A stretch of DNA of 64,000 bases from a virus: the IMG/VR virus record IMGVR_UViG_3300021599_001018, positions 1 through 64,000 of that record. One strand, 5' to 3'. The notes beneath the pieces were generated by a model that did no database searches, was not told where the DNA came from, and was given only the letters and a program-made list of their open reading frames with translations. The translations under genes were made by a program, and so were the position numbers. Below, piece after piece: positions 5,991 through 17,300 of this stretch. Position 1 is the stretch's first letter, and each line of letters begins with the position of its first letter.

Positions 5991-7430
5991 CTATTGTTTT
6001 ATTATTTTGAATGATTTAATTCCATCTACATTTACTACATAAACGCCTGGCGGATATTTACTCAAATCTATTTTATTAACCGAGTGTAAACCGTTTATTG
6101 TTTTATATAATACTCCAGTTATAGTGAAAATTCTAACCTCTCTAAAATTATTACGATTTGGTAAATTAAGAAAATAAATACCCGTATTCATATCACCATA
6201 TATAGTGATAAGATTTATTTGTTCTCGTATGTTAGTTATCCATTCTGTCGGTTGAAAATCAAGAGGTGTCTGACCGTCAAAAACACCGGTTATATTGTAG
6301 CTCCCTAACATTCCGTAATTATAGATGTTAGGGTTCTCTGTGTTACTTACCACCAAATAATATATGCCAGGGTTTAGGATAGTGTCTATTAGTGCGTCTA
6401 CTTTTGTAAGAGAGTTATATTCTCTGATGAGCACATCATTACGATACAGTTGTAATTTAAGGTCTATGTTAGCACCCTGGTTAGGTGTGTTATCTTTAGG
6501 TTCAAAAGCATCAAAAAAGATTTTTGGGCCTGGACTATAAGGTTTTGCATCCGCTCTAAATTGCCCAGTTTTTGTATAATCAAATCGGTAATAGTCCACA
6601 TCATTAGTCGTATTGATTATTCCGTTTATTGCATAATTTTGGTCTAACATTAACCTTGATGTTGAGCGATCATTACCAACATCATCAGTTCTGTATTTTA
6701 CAAAGTTTGCGGTGCTCGCTATTATTGCTAAATCATCTTGAAAACGTGTGCAAGAAGTAGTTCTATCATTATGCCAAAGACTTAAATTTCTAAAATATGA
6801 AACACCCATGATAGGTGACCAACTTGTTTCACTTCTTGGCGTACCTCTTCCAGCATGATATTCTGTAACAAAAGCACAGCTATCTGTATCTACATTTCTA
6901 TATTGTGATTGATGAAAAAGACCTAATGTGTGTCCTACCTCATGCGTAACTGCTTCAGCAACATCTTTGTCATCACCTTTAAGCAGACTTGAAAAAACAA
7001 AACAGGGTATTGTGCCATAACCTAAACCGCCCCACCTCCAAGATTCAAGATAAGCTACTCCCCCCGCGTTGCCGTACCATTGCCAAGATTGCGTAATTAT
7101 GACCCTCGTTCTTCTTGTTATCGGGGTTGCTAAAAATACTGCGGAGTCAGTCGTTACATTGATTGTGAATGGGCGAAAGTCTTCAGCGACAAGATTAAAT
7201 ACTCTTGTCATTTGTGCAGTAGTCATGCTTGTGTCAGGCCCACAAACGAAAGGTTGATTATTTGTAAAAGCTGTCCAGTATGGATCTGTAACCGTTTGAC
7301 CGTCAAAATCGAGTAAGATGGTTGCTGTGTTAGGAGCAATGTAACTATTTAAGCCGTATGGTATCTGCGCCCTTATTCCTAAAAGAAAACATAAAAGCAT
7401 TATTAGTAAAAGTAGTAGTTTTCTTTTCAT
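5991..7430 (-). CDS. secreted metzincin metalloprotease with T9SS C-terminal sorting domain
   Basis: The 479-residue protein has a Sec signal peptide (residues 1-21, mature N-terminus around Gln22). The zinc motif HEVGHTLGLFH is at 163-173 with catalytic Glu164, and a Met-turn SPIMG has Met208; together these define a metzincin. A beta-sandwich follows (about 250-390, NDVDYYRFD, pre-peptidase C-terminal type). The last 60 residues (VRIFTITGVL, KIDLSKYPPGVYVVNVDG, KIIKQ) match the type A T9SS sorting domain of Bacteroidota, so after Sec export the host T9SS would carry it to the cell surface or medium. A paralogous lipoprotein protease is encoded at 7879-8853. In a phage this may act on host surface proteins, release, or neighbouring cells; the target is unknown. 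Confidence 0.9.
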   Translation of the reverse strand: MKRKLLLLLIMLLCFLLGIRAQIPYGLNSYIAPNTATILLDFDGQTVTDPYWTAFTNNQPFVCGPDTSMTTAQMTRVFNLVAEDFRPFTINVTTDSAVFLATPITRRTRVIITQSWQWYGNAGGVAYLESWRWGGLGYGTIPCFVFSSLLKGDDKDVAEAVTHEVGHTLGLFHQSQYRNVDTDSCAFVTEYHAGRGTPRSETSWSPIMGVSYFRNLSLWHNDRTTSCTRFQDDLAIIASTANFVKYRTDDVGNDRSTSRLMLDQNYAINGIINTTNDVDYYRFDYTKTGQFRADAKPYSPGPKIFFDAFEPKDNTPNQGANIDLKLQLYRNDVLIREYNSLTKVDALIDTILNPGIYYLVVSNTENPNIYNYGMLGSYNITGVFDGQTPLDFQPTEWITNIREQINLITIYGDMNTGIYFLNLPNRNNFREVRIFTITGVLYKTINGLHSVNKIDLSKYPPGVYVVNVDGIKSFKIIKQ

Positions 7431-7432
7431 AA

Positions 7433-7867
7433 TCAGTCAGGTATTAAGTCAGACATTTCTTTTTTATGCCATTGATTATTTTCTAATATAAGAACATCTT
7501 TATGATTTTTACTCATTAACACTGCTCTATAAATATGTTCACCTGTTTCTAATGTTACATCCGAATATATTAAGATTAGATTATCTATTTCAAGTGAATT
7601 AACCGTTATAGAAATCAATTTATTCGTCTTAATTATTCGTGTAACAATCCCTTCGAATTTTGTATAGTGTGTTATTCTTAAATTAACAATATCGTGTCTT
7701 TCAACATTGGATAGTTGTTCAACAAAAGTCGGTTGCAACTTTGATATAGCAGAATCTTTTATGAATAGATATGGTTTATCTTTATCCTTTTCTTTTCTTG
7801 TCTGAAACTCTTGTGCAAAAGAAAAAGATGATAAAAGAATAAATAAAATTGTTACTATTTTTTTCAT
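7433..7867 (-). CDS. small secreted protein between two protease genes
   Basis: The 144-residue protein begins with a clear Sec signal peptide (ILFILLSSFSFAQ, cleavage around residue 18-19). The mature part of about 125 residues is beta-rich with alternating hydrophobics and has no cysteine or catalytic signature. It starts two bases upstream of the T9SS protease gene and directly follows the lipoprotein protease gene. That position suggests a partner: an inhibitor, chaperone or adaptor of the proteases. No family recognised. Confidence 0.7.
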   Translation of the reverse strand: MKKIVTILFILLSSFSFAQEFQTRKEKDKDKPYLFIKDSAISKLQPTFVEQLSNVERHDIVNLRITHYTKFEGIVTRIIKTNKLISITVNSLEIDNLILIYSDVTLETGEHIYRAVLMSKNHKDVLILENNQWHKKEMSDLIPD

Positions 7868-7878
7868 ATTTTTGGATT

Positions 7879-8853
7879 TTAATATCCTACTAATTGGCGT
7901 ATTACTAAGCTATCATTCTGAATGTTTGTACAACTAAAAGAAGTGGTCCCAATCCACCAATAACCTATTCTTGCATATGAATTACCCATGATAGGCGCTC
8001 TTGATGTTGATCCTGTGCCGAAACCAGAATTGTATTCAGTTAAAAATACACAAGCATCATTGTAAGATGATTGATGATAAAGGCCTAATGTATGTCCTAC
8101 TTCGTGTGAACTGGCTTCGAATATATTTTTCTGTTTATATCCAAGTGCTTTACTAAAAACAAAACATGGCACATCTAATCCCCATTTGATAGATTCCAAA
8201 TAAGCAACACCTCCTGCACAAGCAGTCGGTCCACAATAAAACTCAAAGTTTTCAGTTATTATCACTCGCTGTCTTCTTACAAGAGAAGCTGCATTGTAAA
8301 CACTTGAATCTGTTGTTACTGCTATTGATGCAAATTGACTAAAATCTTTTCTGACAGAATCTACGATGTTATTGATTTCAACCGTACTAAGGCCTGAAGG
8401 AGTTGCGTAAAAGGGCAACCCTCCGTTTTGAGAAGTCCAATACTGACTTGTAACATATTGGCCATCAAAATCTAAAAATATAACCCAATTCCCAAATGCT
8501 GGAGGTGGAGGAAAAGGCGTAGCGTCACATGCATCACCTATTCCATCTTTATCACTATCTAATTGATCTGGATTAAAAGTTACCGAGCAATTATCTTGTG
8601 AATCAATTATTCCGTCTTTATCAGTGTCTCTTGTTTTTCCGCCACTTCGCCTAAGAGCAACTTGTTGATCTTTAGGCGACATCCTGGCAACGGCATTAAA
8701 TTGGGTTATTCCAAAATCACAAGTTTCAGGAGACTTTTTCTTAAAGGAAATTTGTTTGGTTTCTTCTTTTGTTGGTTCTGTTTGTTTTTTACAGAAGGGT
8801 AATAATAAAATTACCACAGTTGCCCATAGTAAAGTTTTTGTTGTTTTATTCAT
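7879..8853 (-). CDS. lipoprotein metzincin protease with thrombospondin type 3 calcium repeats
   Basis: From the ATG at 8853 the protein has 324 residues; a start at 8892 would prepend 13 residues, bury the signal peptide and overlap the next gene. The N-terminus ends in the lipobox LLPFC (Cys21). Residues 76-110 hold two type 3 repeats (DTDKDGIIDSQDNC, DSDKDGIGDACD) that bind calcium. The protease domain has HEVGHTLGLYH at 250-260 and Met-turn Met289. It is similar to the 5991-7430 protease (LDFDGQ, GGVAYLES, PCFVF, SxAPIMG-like blocks) but lacks the T9SS domain, so one copy is membrane-anchored and the other secreted. Confidence 0.88.
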   Translation of the reverse strand: MNKTTKTLLWATVVILLLPFCKKQTEPTKEETKQISFKKKSPETCDFGITQFNAVARMSPKDQQVALRRSGGKTRDTDKDGIIDSQDNCSVTFNPDQLDSDKDGIGDACDATPFPPPPAFGNWVIFLDFDGQYVTSQYWTSQNGGLPFYATPSGLSTVEINNIVDSVRKDFSQFASIAVTTDSSVYNAASLVRRQRVIITENFEFYCGPTACAGGVAYLESIKWGLDVPCFVFSKALGYKQKNIFEASSHEVGHTLGLYHQSSYNDACVFLTEYNSGFGTGSTSRAPIMGNSYARIGYWWIGTTSFSCTNIQNDSLVIRQLVGY

Positions 8854-8864
8854 AATATATGGTT

Positions 8865-9284
8865 TTACACAATTTTGTGCCACCATAACCAACCTAAGAT
8901 TCTAACAAAAAAGTATCTTAGTTTATTATCGAATTTATTGTCATTAACGATATTTGCCCAAAAAAGCATTTCATCATCAACTTGCTTTCTTGTCATTGAA
9001 TGGTCTCTAATGACATAAAGTCTATCATGAACTAAATATGCGAATAACCCATCATTAAAGGGTCTAACGATTGACCATAACCATTTAGGTACTGTAGACA
9101 TATCATATGTAAAACCTTTCGGAATGTTTATGATTTTTCCGCTACTTAAAATAATGGTTAATGGTTTCTCTATTCTCCAGTATTTAGAGCTCTTGTCTGA
9201 ATAAATATAAGATTGTACGATTAAATCATCGGTAAGTAGTTGCTCTACTATATTATCCTTAGTTATATAGCCTGCCTTTGCCAT
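8865..9284 (-). CDS. DUF1353 family phage protein
   Basis: The 139-residue protein shows the DUF1353 pattern: a beta region (IINIPKGFTYDMSTVPKWLW), then LFAYLVHDRLY with the conserved His-Asp, and a C-terminal helix containing DDEMLFWAN. The family is frequent in phages of Gram-negative bacteria and its biochemical role is unknown. Its 5' end overlaps the upstream gene by 26 bases. Confidence 0.8.
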   Translation of the reverse strand: MAKAGYITKDNIVEQLLTDDLIVQSYIYSDKSSKYWRIEKPLTIILSSGKIINIPKGFTYDMSTVPKWLWSIVRPFNDGLFAYLVHDRLYVIRDHSMTRKQVDDEMLFWANIVNDNKFDNKLRYFFVRILGWLWWHKIV

Positions 9285-9705
9285 TTGCTATTTGATTGGT
9301 TACAACTTGTAGATTTTCCGTTCTTATCGATGTAACCTGCTCATTTAGACTAATCCATTCGGCATTATTGTTTCCAACACCTGTTGCTATTTGCGTTGTA
9401 AGTAAATCCATCATTTCAGTATTTATATTATTATAGCTACCTTCGGGCTTTTGTGCTAAAATACGAAATACATTTACAAAAGTTTCAACACCAACTGAAA
9501 CCGTTGCTAAATCATCATCATTCAGAGATTGGCATGTCGTTCTTATATCATCTATAACAGGCTGCGATACATTAACAACAAGTCCAATAGATTCTGCTCC
9601 GGCCAAATAATTTTTTACAGCGGAATATCTAGCTATTTCACTTAATAATATATCAGCAATTAAATAAAAATGTTTTGCTTTAAGTTGTATTTCTATCATA
9701 TACAT
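9259..9705 (-). CDS. hypothetical phage protein
   Basis: The 148-residue protein is largely helical in its first half and has no motif I know. Two ATG codons (9705 and 9699) are possible starts; the second leaves 14 bases after the promoter octamer. The 3' end runs 26 bases into the DUF1353 gene in another frame, a normal phage overlap. It is the first gene of the unit that includes the protease cassette. Confidence 0.6.
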   Translation of the reverse strand: MYMIEIQLKAKHFYLIADILLSEIARYSAVKNYLAGAESIGLVVNVSQPVIDDIRTTCQSLNDDDLATVSVGVETFVNVFRILAQKPEGSYNNINTEMMDLLTTQIATGVGNNNAEWISLNEQVTSIRTENLQVVTNQIANGKGRLYN

Positions 9706-9713
9706 TATTTAAT

Positions 9714-9721
9714 ATAAATAT
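9714..9721 (-). promoter_or_regulatory. putative late promoter octamer ATATTTAT
   Basis: It lies 8 or 14 bases upstream of the two candidate starts of the 9259-9705 gene, directly after the glycosyltransferase stop. It may drive the DUF1353/protease/membrane-protein genes. Confidence 0.55.
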
Positions 9722-9723
9722 AA

Positions 9724-10857
9724 TTATTTTTTATAGTTAAGCATATTTGTATAAACCTCATAATATCTATCTGCTATAATATCCCAATTATATTGTTTAC
9801 AAGTATCATAACCGTTTTCTTTTAATTGAAATTTCTGATTATTTGTAAGTTGTGTAAATTCATAAATTCCATTAGTAATCTCTTGCGGTGTAGAACCACA
9901 ATATAAACTATTTGAATCGGTTAAGAAATCCGATAACCCATCTACTCTAGATGATAGTAGTATCGTCTTTGATGCCAACGCTTCTAAAGCAACAATACCA
10001 AATGGCTCGTGCTTACTTGGCATTATCACAGCATCGGCTGAGTGTATTATATCAATTTTATTTTGGTTGTATACAGGTCCGTAATAATGTATTCCAGATT
10101 TATTTTGTAAAGCTTTTTCTAGTGCATTTATCGCTTCCACATCTCCTCCATTATAAGATCCTACAAAAATTAAATCAACGTCAACTGGTAATTCGGAATC
10201 CAATAATTCTACTATTGATTTCATAATGGCAAATCTACCAATATAAATAATTTTATATTTTCTATTTCCAGGTAATTTAATTTTATTTTGTTGTTTCCAA
10301 TTATTCAAATCAATACCATTTGGAATAATATCAGTCTTATCTATAAATTGTGGAAAATACTTTGCATACCCATTAGATACATTTATGATTTTATCTGCAT
10401 TTTGTAACCCAAACCACTCCATCTCAACGTGTGCTTTATGTAACCACATACCATCTATTGTATTAAAATCGGCGCACATTTTAATACCAACATTAGCCAT
10501 GGCATTTGCGGATAAATTCATTGAAACCAATAGGGGAACATTATGATACTTTGCCAAATACACTCCCGCAAAATATGTAGACCAATCGTAAGAATGAACA
10601 AAATCTGGTTTTGGAAATTTAAGTGCTTCTGCTAAATATACAGTATGCCCTAATAAAGTATTTATTGAACCATGTTGTATTTGTGGAATTGGATGCGATA
10701 CTCCAATATAATTTTTATCTTTGATTGTAGTATCTGGATAGCCGACTATATTAAATTCAACTCTATCCTTCAATCTTTCATAAATGTTTTTGAATTGTAC
10801 ACCAAGTCCACCTGTCGGTTTAGATATACTATCAGGAAATATACATAACACTTTCAT
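9724..10857 (-). CDS. GT4-type glycosyltransferase
   Basis: The 377-residue protein has a GT-B layout. The N-terminal domain starts VLCIFPDSISKPTGGLG with the Gly-rich acceptor loop, and HSYDWSTYF follows. The C-terminal donor-binding domain has IIPNGID, IIYIGRF, and KHEPFGIVALEALA, the E-x7-E motif of family GT4 that holds the nucleotide-sugar. GT4 enzymes retain anomeric configuration. Lying next to the fibre genes, it may glycosylate fibres, phage DNA or the host surface; no evidence separates these. Sequence length is normal for the family. Confidence 0.87.
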   Translation of the reverse strand: MKVLCIFPDSISKPTGGLGVQFKNIYERLKDRVEFNIVGYPDTTIKDKNYIGVSHPIPQIQHGSINTLLGHTVYLAEALKFPKPDFVHSYDWSTYFAGVYLAKYHNVPLLVSMNLSANAMANVGIKMCADFNTIDGMWLHKAHVEMEWFGLQNADKIINVSNGYAKYFPQFIDKTDIIPNGIDLNNWKQQNKIKLPGNRKYKIIYIGRFAIMKSIVELLDSELPVDVDLIFVGSYNGGDVEAINALEKALQNKSGIHYYGPVYNQNKIDIIHSADAVIMPSKHEPFGIVALEALASKTILLSSRVDGLSDFLTDSNSLYCGSTPQEITNGIYEFTQLTNNQKFQLKENGYDTCKQYNWDIIADRYYEVYTNMLNYKK

Positions 10858-10899
10858 AACTTACAATTTACAATTTTTTTTTAATAAAAACAAATATAA

Positions 10900-11322
10900 T
10901 TATGTAAGACCACACGCACCATCAGACATAATTATATCAATAACATCGCTTGAATTTATTGTTATAGCCGTAAAATTCATCGTTCCATCTGATGTTCTTG
11001 ATATACATTGCTCCAAAATTGAATTTTTGTACAGCGATACACTAATTTCTTCAAAAAGTGTTGTAGAAACATTTACAGAAATAGAATTAGTTGTTCCAGA
11101 GTGATTACCTGTTAAAAAATCGCCACCGGTTAATGGAAGAGAACCTTGAATGGCTGTAAATGTAATTCCTGATATTGTATTTATAGTACCCCAAATTGAA
11201 TTATTATCTACAATTAGGTTTACTCTTTCCCATACTAAATCACTTCCTAAGTAAATTTTATTAACGGTATTTGATCCCAATCTAAAATCTCCTACACTTA
11301 TTGAGCCTAATGATATTGCCAT
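10900..11322 (-). CDS. small tail/fibre-associated structural protein
   Basis: The 140-residue protein begins with a block ending VNKIYLGSDLVWE, a short module common in phage virion proteins (I/V-x-K-I-Y-L-G-x-x-x-V-W/Y). The rest is Ser/Thr/Ile-rich beta sequence. It starts two bases after the stop of the 2091-residue fibre gene and probably attaches to or caps that fibre. Confidence 0.65.
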   Translation of the reverse strand: MAISLGSISVGDFRLGSNTVNKIYLGSDLVWERVNLIVDNNSIWGTINTISGITFTAIQGSLPLTGGDFLTGNHSGTTNSISVNVSTTLFEEISVSLYKNSILEQCISRTSDGTMNFTAITINSSDVIDIIMSDGACGLT

Positions 11323-11324
11323 AA

Positions 11325-14300
11325 TTAAATTATTACATATAAAGTATTACTATCAGGTGTTATACCACTATATTCTGCCGATGATAAAGATACTATTTTC
11401 AATATAGGTGAAGTTCCAGTAAAAGTATCTCCCAGGTTTGTTATGAAAGAACCCGATTGTGAGCCGGATCTAATAAGTGCAGATCCTGACACCGTCAATG
11501 AACTCGAAACCGTCAATGAACCCGAAACCTCTACTCTAGATCCAGATGCGTATACTAAATTAGACCGGTTTGAATTACTTGTACCATTACCAATGATAAA
11601 TGCATAATTTGCTGAGCTTGTTATATTATATGCACCCTGTACATGTTGGTAGCTACCCGCTGCTATTGTAAAAAATCCTTCAGCATGGGATGCCTCTGCG
11701 GATGCGGTTGTTGTATGTCCTTCGGCGTGCGCCCATCTTGCAGATGCCAAAGTTCTATATCCTTCGCTATGAGATCCTGTATTAGAGCTAAATGTTTCTT
11801 GTCCTTCGGAGTGGGAAAACTCACCATTTGCTGTAGTAGAAGATCCTTCGGCGTGTGAACCTTGTCCAAAAGCAATTGTACTACCACCTTCGGCGTGTGA
11901 GTATATTCCTCTTGCTATAGAAAAAATGCCCTCTGCATGCGAATAAGAACCGGTTGTCTGTGTTTGAAAACCTTCGGCGTGTGAATAAGATCCTGATGCC
12001 CATGTTTCTTGACCTTCAGCGTGTGAGTAGCCTCCTATTGCTTGAGTGTTAAACCCTTCTGTGTGTGAAGCTACTCCTATTGCTTGTGTAATCCAACCTT
12101 CTGTGTGTGAATATGCTCCTATTGCTATTGTTGAAATTCCTTCTGCATGCGAGCCTTCTCCTATTGCTTGTGTTGTTCGTCCTTCTGCGTGTGAGTCACT
12201 TCCCATCGCTTTTGTTCGGTCTCCTTCTGCGTGTGAATATGAACCCGATGCTAATGTTTGGTCTCCTTCTGCATGTGAAAAATTGCCTGCAGCCCAAGTG
12301 AGATTACCTTCCGAATGCTGACCGGCATTTCTAAATGAGTTTGCGCTAAATAGAGAATATATAAAACCATACCCACTTAGGCCGGGTGCACCAATAGTTG
12401 TAGTAGATCCATTGGTTGTTACACTGGTTACAACCCCACGTTGCCAATTAGTAGTTGGACCACGATCTGATCCGGCGGTATAAATAAATCCAGAGCCAAC
12501 AGGAAAAATACCTACGAAATTGCCAGTTATTGTTACCGAATTTGATGTATATCCCGATATAGCGTAAGATTCTGGATTAGCTGCCCACGTTCCAAATCCT
12601 TCAGCGTGAGCATAACCAATACTAGCTACTAAGTTGTAATAACCTTCGGCGTGCGAATATCCATTTTCACTGCCAGAGCTATATATTATGTTTTGCCTAC
12701 CTTCTGCATGCGAATATGCAGCAATTACTTCATTATTCCAGCCTTCCGCATGAGAAAAACTGCCAGATGCTATTGAACCACTACCTTCGGTGTGTGAAGC
12801 AAGTCCTATTGCAACGGTATACACTCCCTCAGCGTGCGAATATGAACCCGTTGTTCTTGTACCAGCACCCTCTGCGTGTGAACCTTCTCCTGATGCTTCT
12901 GTGAAGCCACCTTCTGAATGCGACCAGTCTCCTGCTGCTAGCGTATCTACACCTTCGGAATGAGCTGCTCTTCCAACAGCATTCCATAACGGACCAGCTG
13001 CTTCGGTTTGTTCACCTTCGGCATGTGAATACGCACCCGATGCCCATGTTTCTCTACCTTCAGCGTGCGAACCTTCTCCGGATGCAAGTGTTATTCCACC
13101 CTCTGCATGCGACCCAAGTCCACTCGCGACAACATAGGCTGATTCAATCCCTACACCCTCTGCATGTGCGTAGTGTCCGCTTGCTAATGTATAAACTCCT
13201 TCAGCGTGTGAATAGTTTCCTGATGCGTTTGTGGATGCACCCTGTGCATGTGAGTACAATCCATTGGCACCTACATCTAGTCCTTGCTGAAAACTCTGAC
13301 TAGTATGTATAAATCTAAATGAACCAGTTCCAGCAAATGTACTATTCCTATTGAATTGTATTTGAGTATCTGAACCACCAACTGTACTTCCACCGCCTCC
13401 GGCCGATGATGTATAACTTACTAACCCCGTAGTTGTATTATAAGTTAATACGAAACCGGTATTGTTTACAGCTACGCCACTTACAAACAATGAACCGGAA
13501 ACAGTAGTAGATCCAGTTACTATTAATGATCCTGTAATTTGTGTATTACTATTTATAGATACGATTGTACCCGTATCACTTATACTCGAACTTGTAATAT
13601 GTTCGTTGCCTGTTCCTTTTAATAATCTATTTTGAGGAATATATATTTCACTACCAAGATTACCATATGTTTCGGGCCCCATAAGCAAAACAGATGAAGT
13701 TACAGTAACACCATCCCCTCTATGAACAAATAGCCATTCATCTTGCACAGAATCATATAACAATGATCCAGAACCCGGAGATGAACCTGAATCTATAACT
13801 GCCAATCCGCCATATCTAATTGTTGGTGAAGATACATTTGTCGTAATCAGATTTGTTCCTATGTTTAATACCGATGAACTTATATATTGTATTGAAGAAC
13901 TACCTAACACTGTAAGATTACCACTTATAATCAATGAACCACTTATTGATTGATTTGCCGTAAATATATTACTTCCGGTTGTAGCAAAAGATGCGGTTTG
14001 ATTATTTCTAACAAATGAGCTAGTCTGTGAATTTATTACAAAACTACTTGTCTGCGAATTAGTTACGAAAGAGCTAGTCTGCGAATTTAATACATAAGGC
14101 GAAAGCATTGAAGCCGTTTGTGCATTAGCTACAAAGCTTGAAGTTTGTGAATTAGTTACGAAAGAGCTTGTTTGTGTATTTCTAACAAAGCTTGAAGTTT
14201 GAGAATTGGTTACAAATTGAGTCGTATCTACTGAACCAGCTCCAACAGCAGATGATGCTGTATAAGTTATTCTGCCAGTAGTTGTATCATATGTTAATAC

Positions 14301-17300
14301 ATGCCCCGATCCGGCCGATAATGCTGCTCCACTTACAAACACCGTTCCGCTTATATTTAAGGCGCCATTTATTGTATGAGAATCAGTTGTTGTATTTCCT
14401 ATTGTTACGGCGTTTTGATTAACAATAAATTCTCCACCAAAAACGGAAAGTGATGATGTTATCGTTACAGATCCTGATACTATCATAGATCCGCTTCTTA
14501 TTGTCAATCCATTCTCATCAAATCTTGCTCTTTCAATTCCCTTAAAATAAAATCTTGTTGCAAAATTATTAGCTCCACCTAAATCAGATCTTGGTTGTAT
14601 AATCAGATCACCAGCTAAGGTTGCGGGATTACCATTTGTTCCGGTATTACTTCCAGCTACTACTATTAGAGATTGTGTAAATGATGAAGATATATTAGTA
14701 TTGGATGCTAAAACATCTCCTATTCTTAAACCAAGACCATCGGTACTACCTCCAAAATGTGCACCACCTGCTACCCATAATTTACTATTTTGTATAGAAC
14801 CTACAGTACCTGCCCCAATACCAATACCTGATTGCGTTTGGTATAGAATACTTGAACCTAATGTAGTTGTTGTATTCCATATTGGTATAAAGTTTGTAGT
14901 TCCTACTAATTGCGAATTTGTAGTAAAGCTTGAAGTTTGTGAGTTTAATACAAATGAGCTCGTTTGAGTATTAGTTACGAAACTACTAGTCTGTGAGCTT
15001 ATTACAAATGATGAAGTCTGTGTATTTGTTACAAAGCTTGAAGTTTGAGTATTTCTTACAAAACTACTAGTCTGCGAATTAGTTACAAACTGTGTAGTAT
15101 CTACTGAACCAGCTCCAACAGCGGATGATGCTGTATAAGTTATCTGACCCGTTGTAGTATTGTAAGTTAATACATGGCCTGTTCCTGATGAAAGCGCTGC
15201 TCCGCTAACAAAAACAGTTCCACTAACAAATTGGTCGCCACGGAAAGTATTAGAACCAGTCGTAGCAAATGATGCAGTTTGAGTACTTCTAACAAAACTA
15301 CTTGTCTGTGAATTAAGTACGAATGAGCTGGTTTGTGAATTTGTCACAAAACTGCTAGTCTGCGAATTTAATACAAAACTACTTGTCTGCGAATTAGTTA
15401 CGAATGAGCTAGTTTGTGAGTTTGTTACAAATTGAGTCGTATCTACTGAACCCGCTCCAACAGCAGATGATGCTGTATAAGTTATCTGACCTGTCGTTGT
15501 ATTATATGTAAGAACGTGGCCGGTTCCAGATGAAAGCGCTGCTCCACTAACAAATACAGTTCCACTAATAAATTGACTTCCTCTAAAAGTATTAGAACCG
15601 GTCGTTGCAAATGATCCTGTTTCAGAATCCAATACATATGGAGAAAGCATTGAAGCGGTTTGTGCATTTAGCACAAAACTACTTGTTTGTGAGTTTACTA
15701 CGAAAGAGCTAGTCTGTGAGTTTGTTACAAAGCTTGAAGTTTGTGTATTTCTTACAAAGCTACTTGTCTGATTATTCAGTACATATGGAGAAAGCATTGA
15801 ACTTGTCTGTGAGTTCAATACAAATTGAGTCGTATCTACAGATCCAGCTCCGACAGCTGCTGAAGCTGTATAAGTTATTTGTCCTGTTGTAGTATTGTAA
15901 GTTAATACATGTCCCGATCCGGCCGATAATGCTGCCCCACTTACAAAGATTGTACCGCTAATAAACTGGTCACCACGAAATGTATTGGAGCCTGTAGTAG
16001 CAAATGAGCCAGTTTGAGTACTTCTAACAAAGCTACTCGTCTGTGAATTGGTTACAAATGAGCTAGTCTGCGAATTAGTTACAAATGAGCTTGTTTGTGA
16101 GTTTAGTACATACGGAGATAGCATTGAAGCAGTTTGTGCGTTTAGTACAAAGCTACTAGTCTGCGAATTGGTTACAAATTGTGAAACATCCACACTACCA
16201 GCTCCAACGGCCGAGGATGCGGTATAAGTTATCTGACCTGTTGTTGTGTTATAAGTTAATACATTACCGTTGCCCGAAGATGCTGCTGCTCCACTAATAA
16301 ATACCGTACCGCTAATAAACTGGTCACCACGAAATGTATTGGAGCCTGTCGTAGCAAATGAACCGGTTTGTGTACTCCTAATAAAACTGCTAGTCTGTGA
16401 ATTAGTTACGAAAGAGCTAGTCTGCGAATTTACTACAAAGCTTGAAGTTTGTGAATTAGTTACGAAAGAGCTAGTCTGCGAATTTCTTACAAAACTACTT
16501 GTCTGTGAGTTTGTTACAAATTGTGAAACATCTACAGATCCAGCTCCGACAGCTGATGAAGCTGTGTATGTGATTTGACCTGTAGATGTATTATACGTCA
16601 ATACATGGCCAGTTCCAGATGATAATGCTGCTCCACTTACAAAGACCGTTCCACTTATATTTAGTGCCCCATTTATTGTATGTATATCGGTTAATGTGTT
16701 TCCTATTGTTACGGCGTTTTGATTAACAATAAATTCTCCACCAAAAACTGATAGGGAAGAAGTTATATTAACCGTTCCGCTTATTATTTGATTACCTCTA
16801 AAAGTATTAGAGCCAGTTGTAGCGAATGATGCTGTTTGTGAGTTTAATGTGAAGCTACTAGTCTGACTATTAGTTACAAAGCTTGAAGTTTGTGCATTTA
16901 CTACAAATGAGCTAGTCTGCGTATTAGTTACGAAAGAACTTGTTTGTGAGTTTAATACAAACGAGCTAGTCTGCGTATTAGTTACGAAAGAGCTCGTTTG
17001 AGTGTTTCTAACAAAGCTACTTGTCTGTGAGTTAGTTACGAATTGACTGGTATCAACAGATCCTCCGCCTATAGCAGAAGACGCTGTGTATGTTATTTGC
17101 CCTGTTGTACTGTTGTAAGTCAATACATTACCGTTGCCCGATGATAGTGCTGCTCCACTAATAAACACCGTTCCACTAATAAACTGGTCACCACGGAAAG
17201 TATTACTACCAGTTGTGGAAAAAGATGAAGTTTGGGTATTTCTAACAAAACTACTTGTTTGTGAGTTTACAACAAAAGAGCTAGTCTGTGAGTTTGTTAC

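Noticed and set aside
7529-7536. ATATTTAT octamers inside genes (7529-7536 and 9201-9208)
   Set aside because: Both lie within coding sequence far from a start codon; a few chance copies are expected in AT-rich DNA.
7879-8892. Longer start at 8892 for the lipoprotein protease
   Set aside because: It would place 13 residues before the lipoprotein signal peptide and overlap the DUF1353 gene; ATG at 8853 gives a proper lipobox signal.
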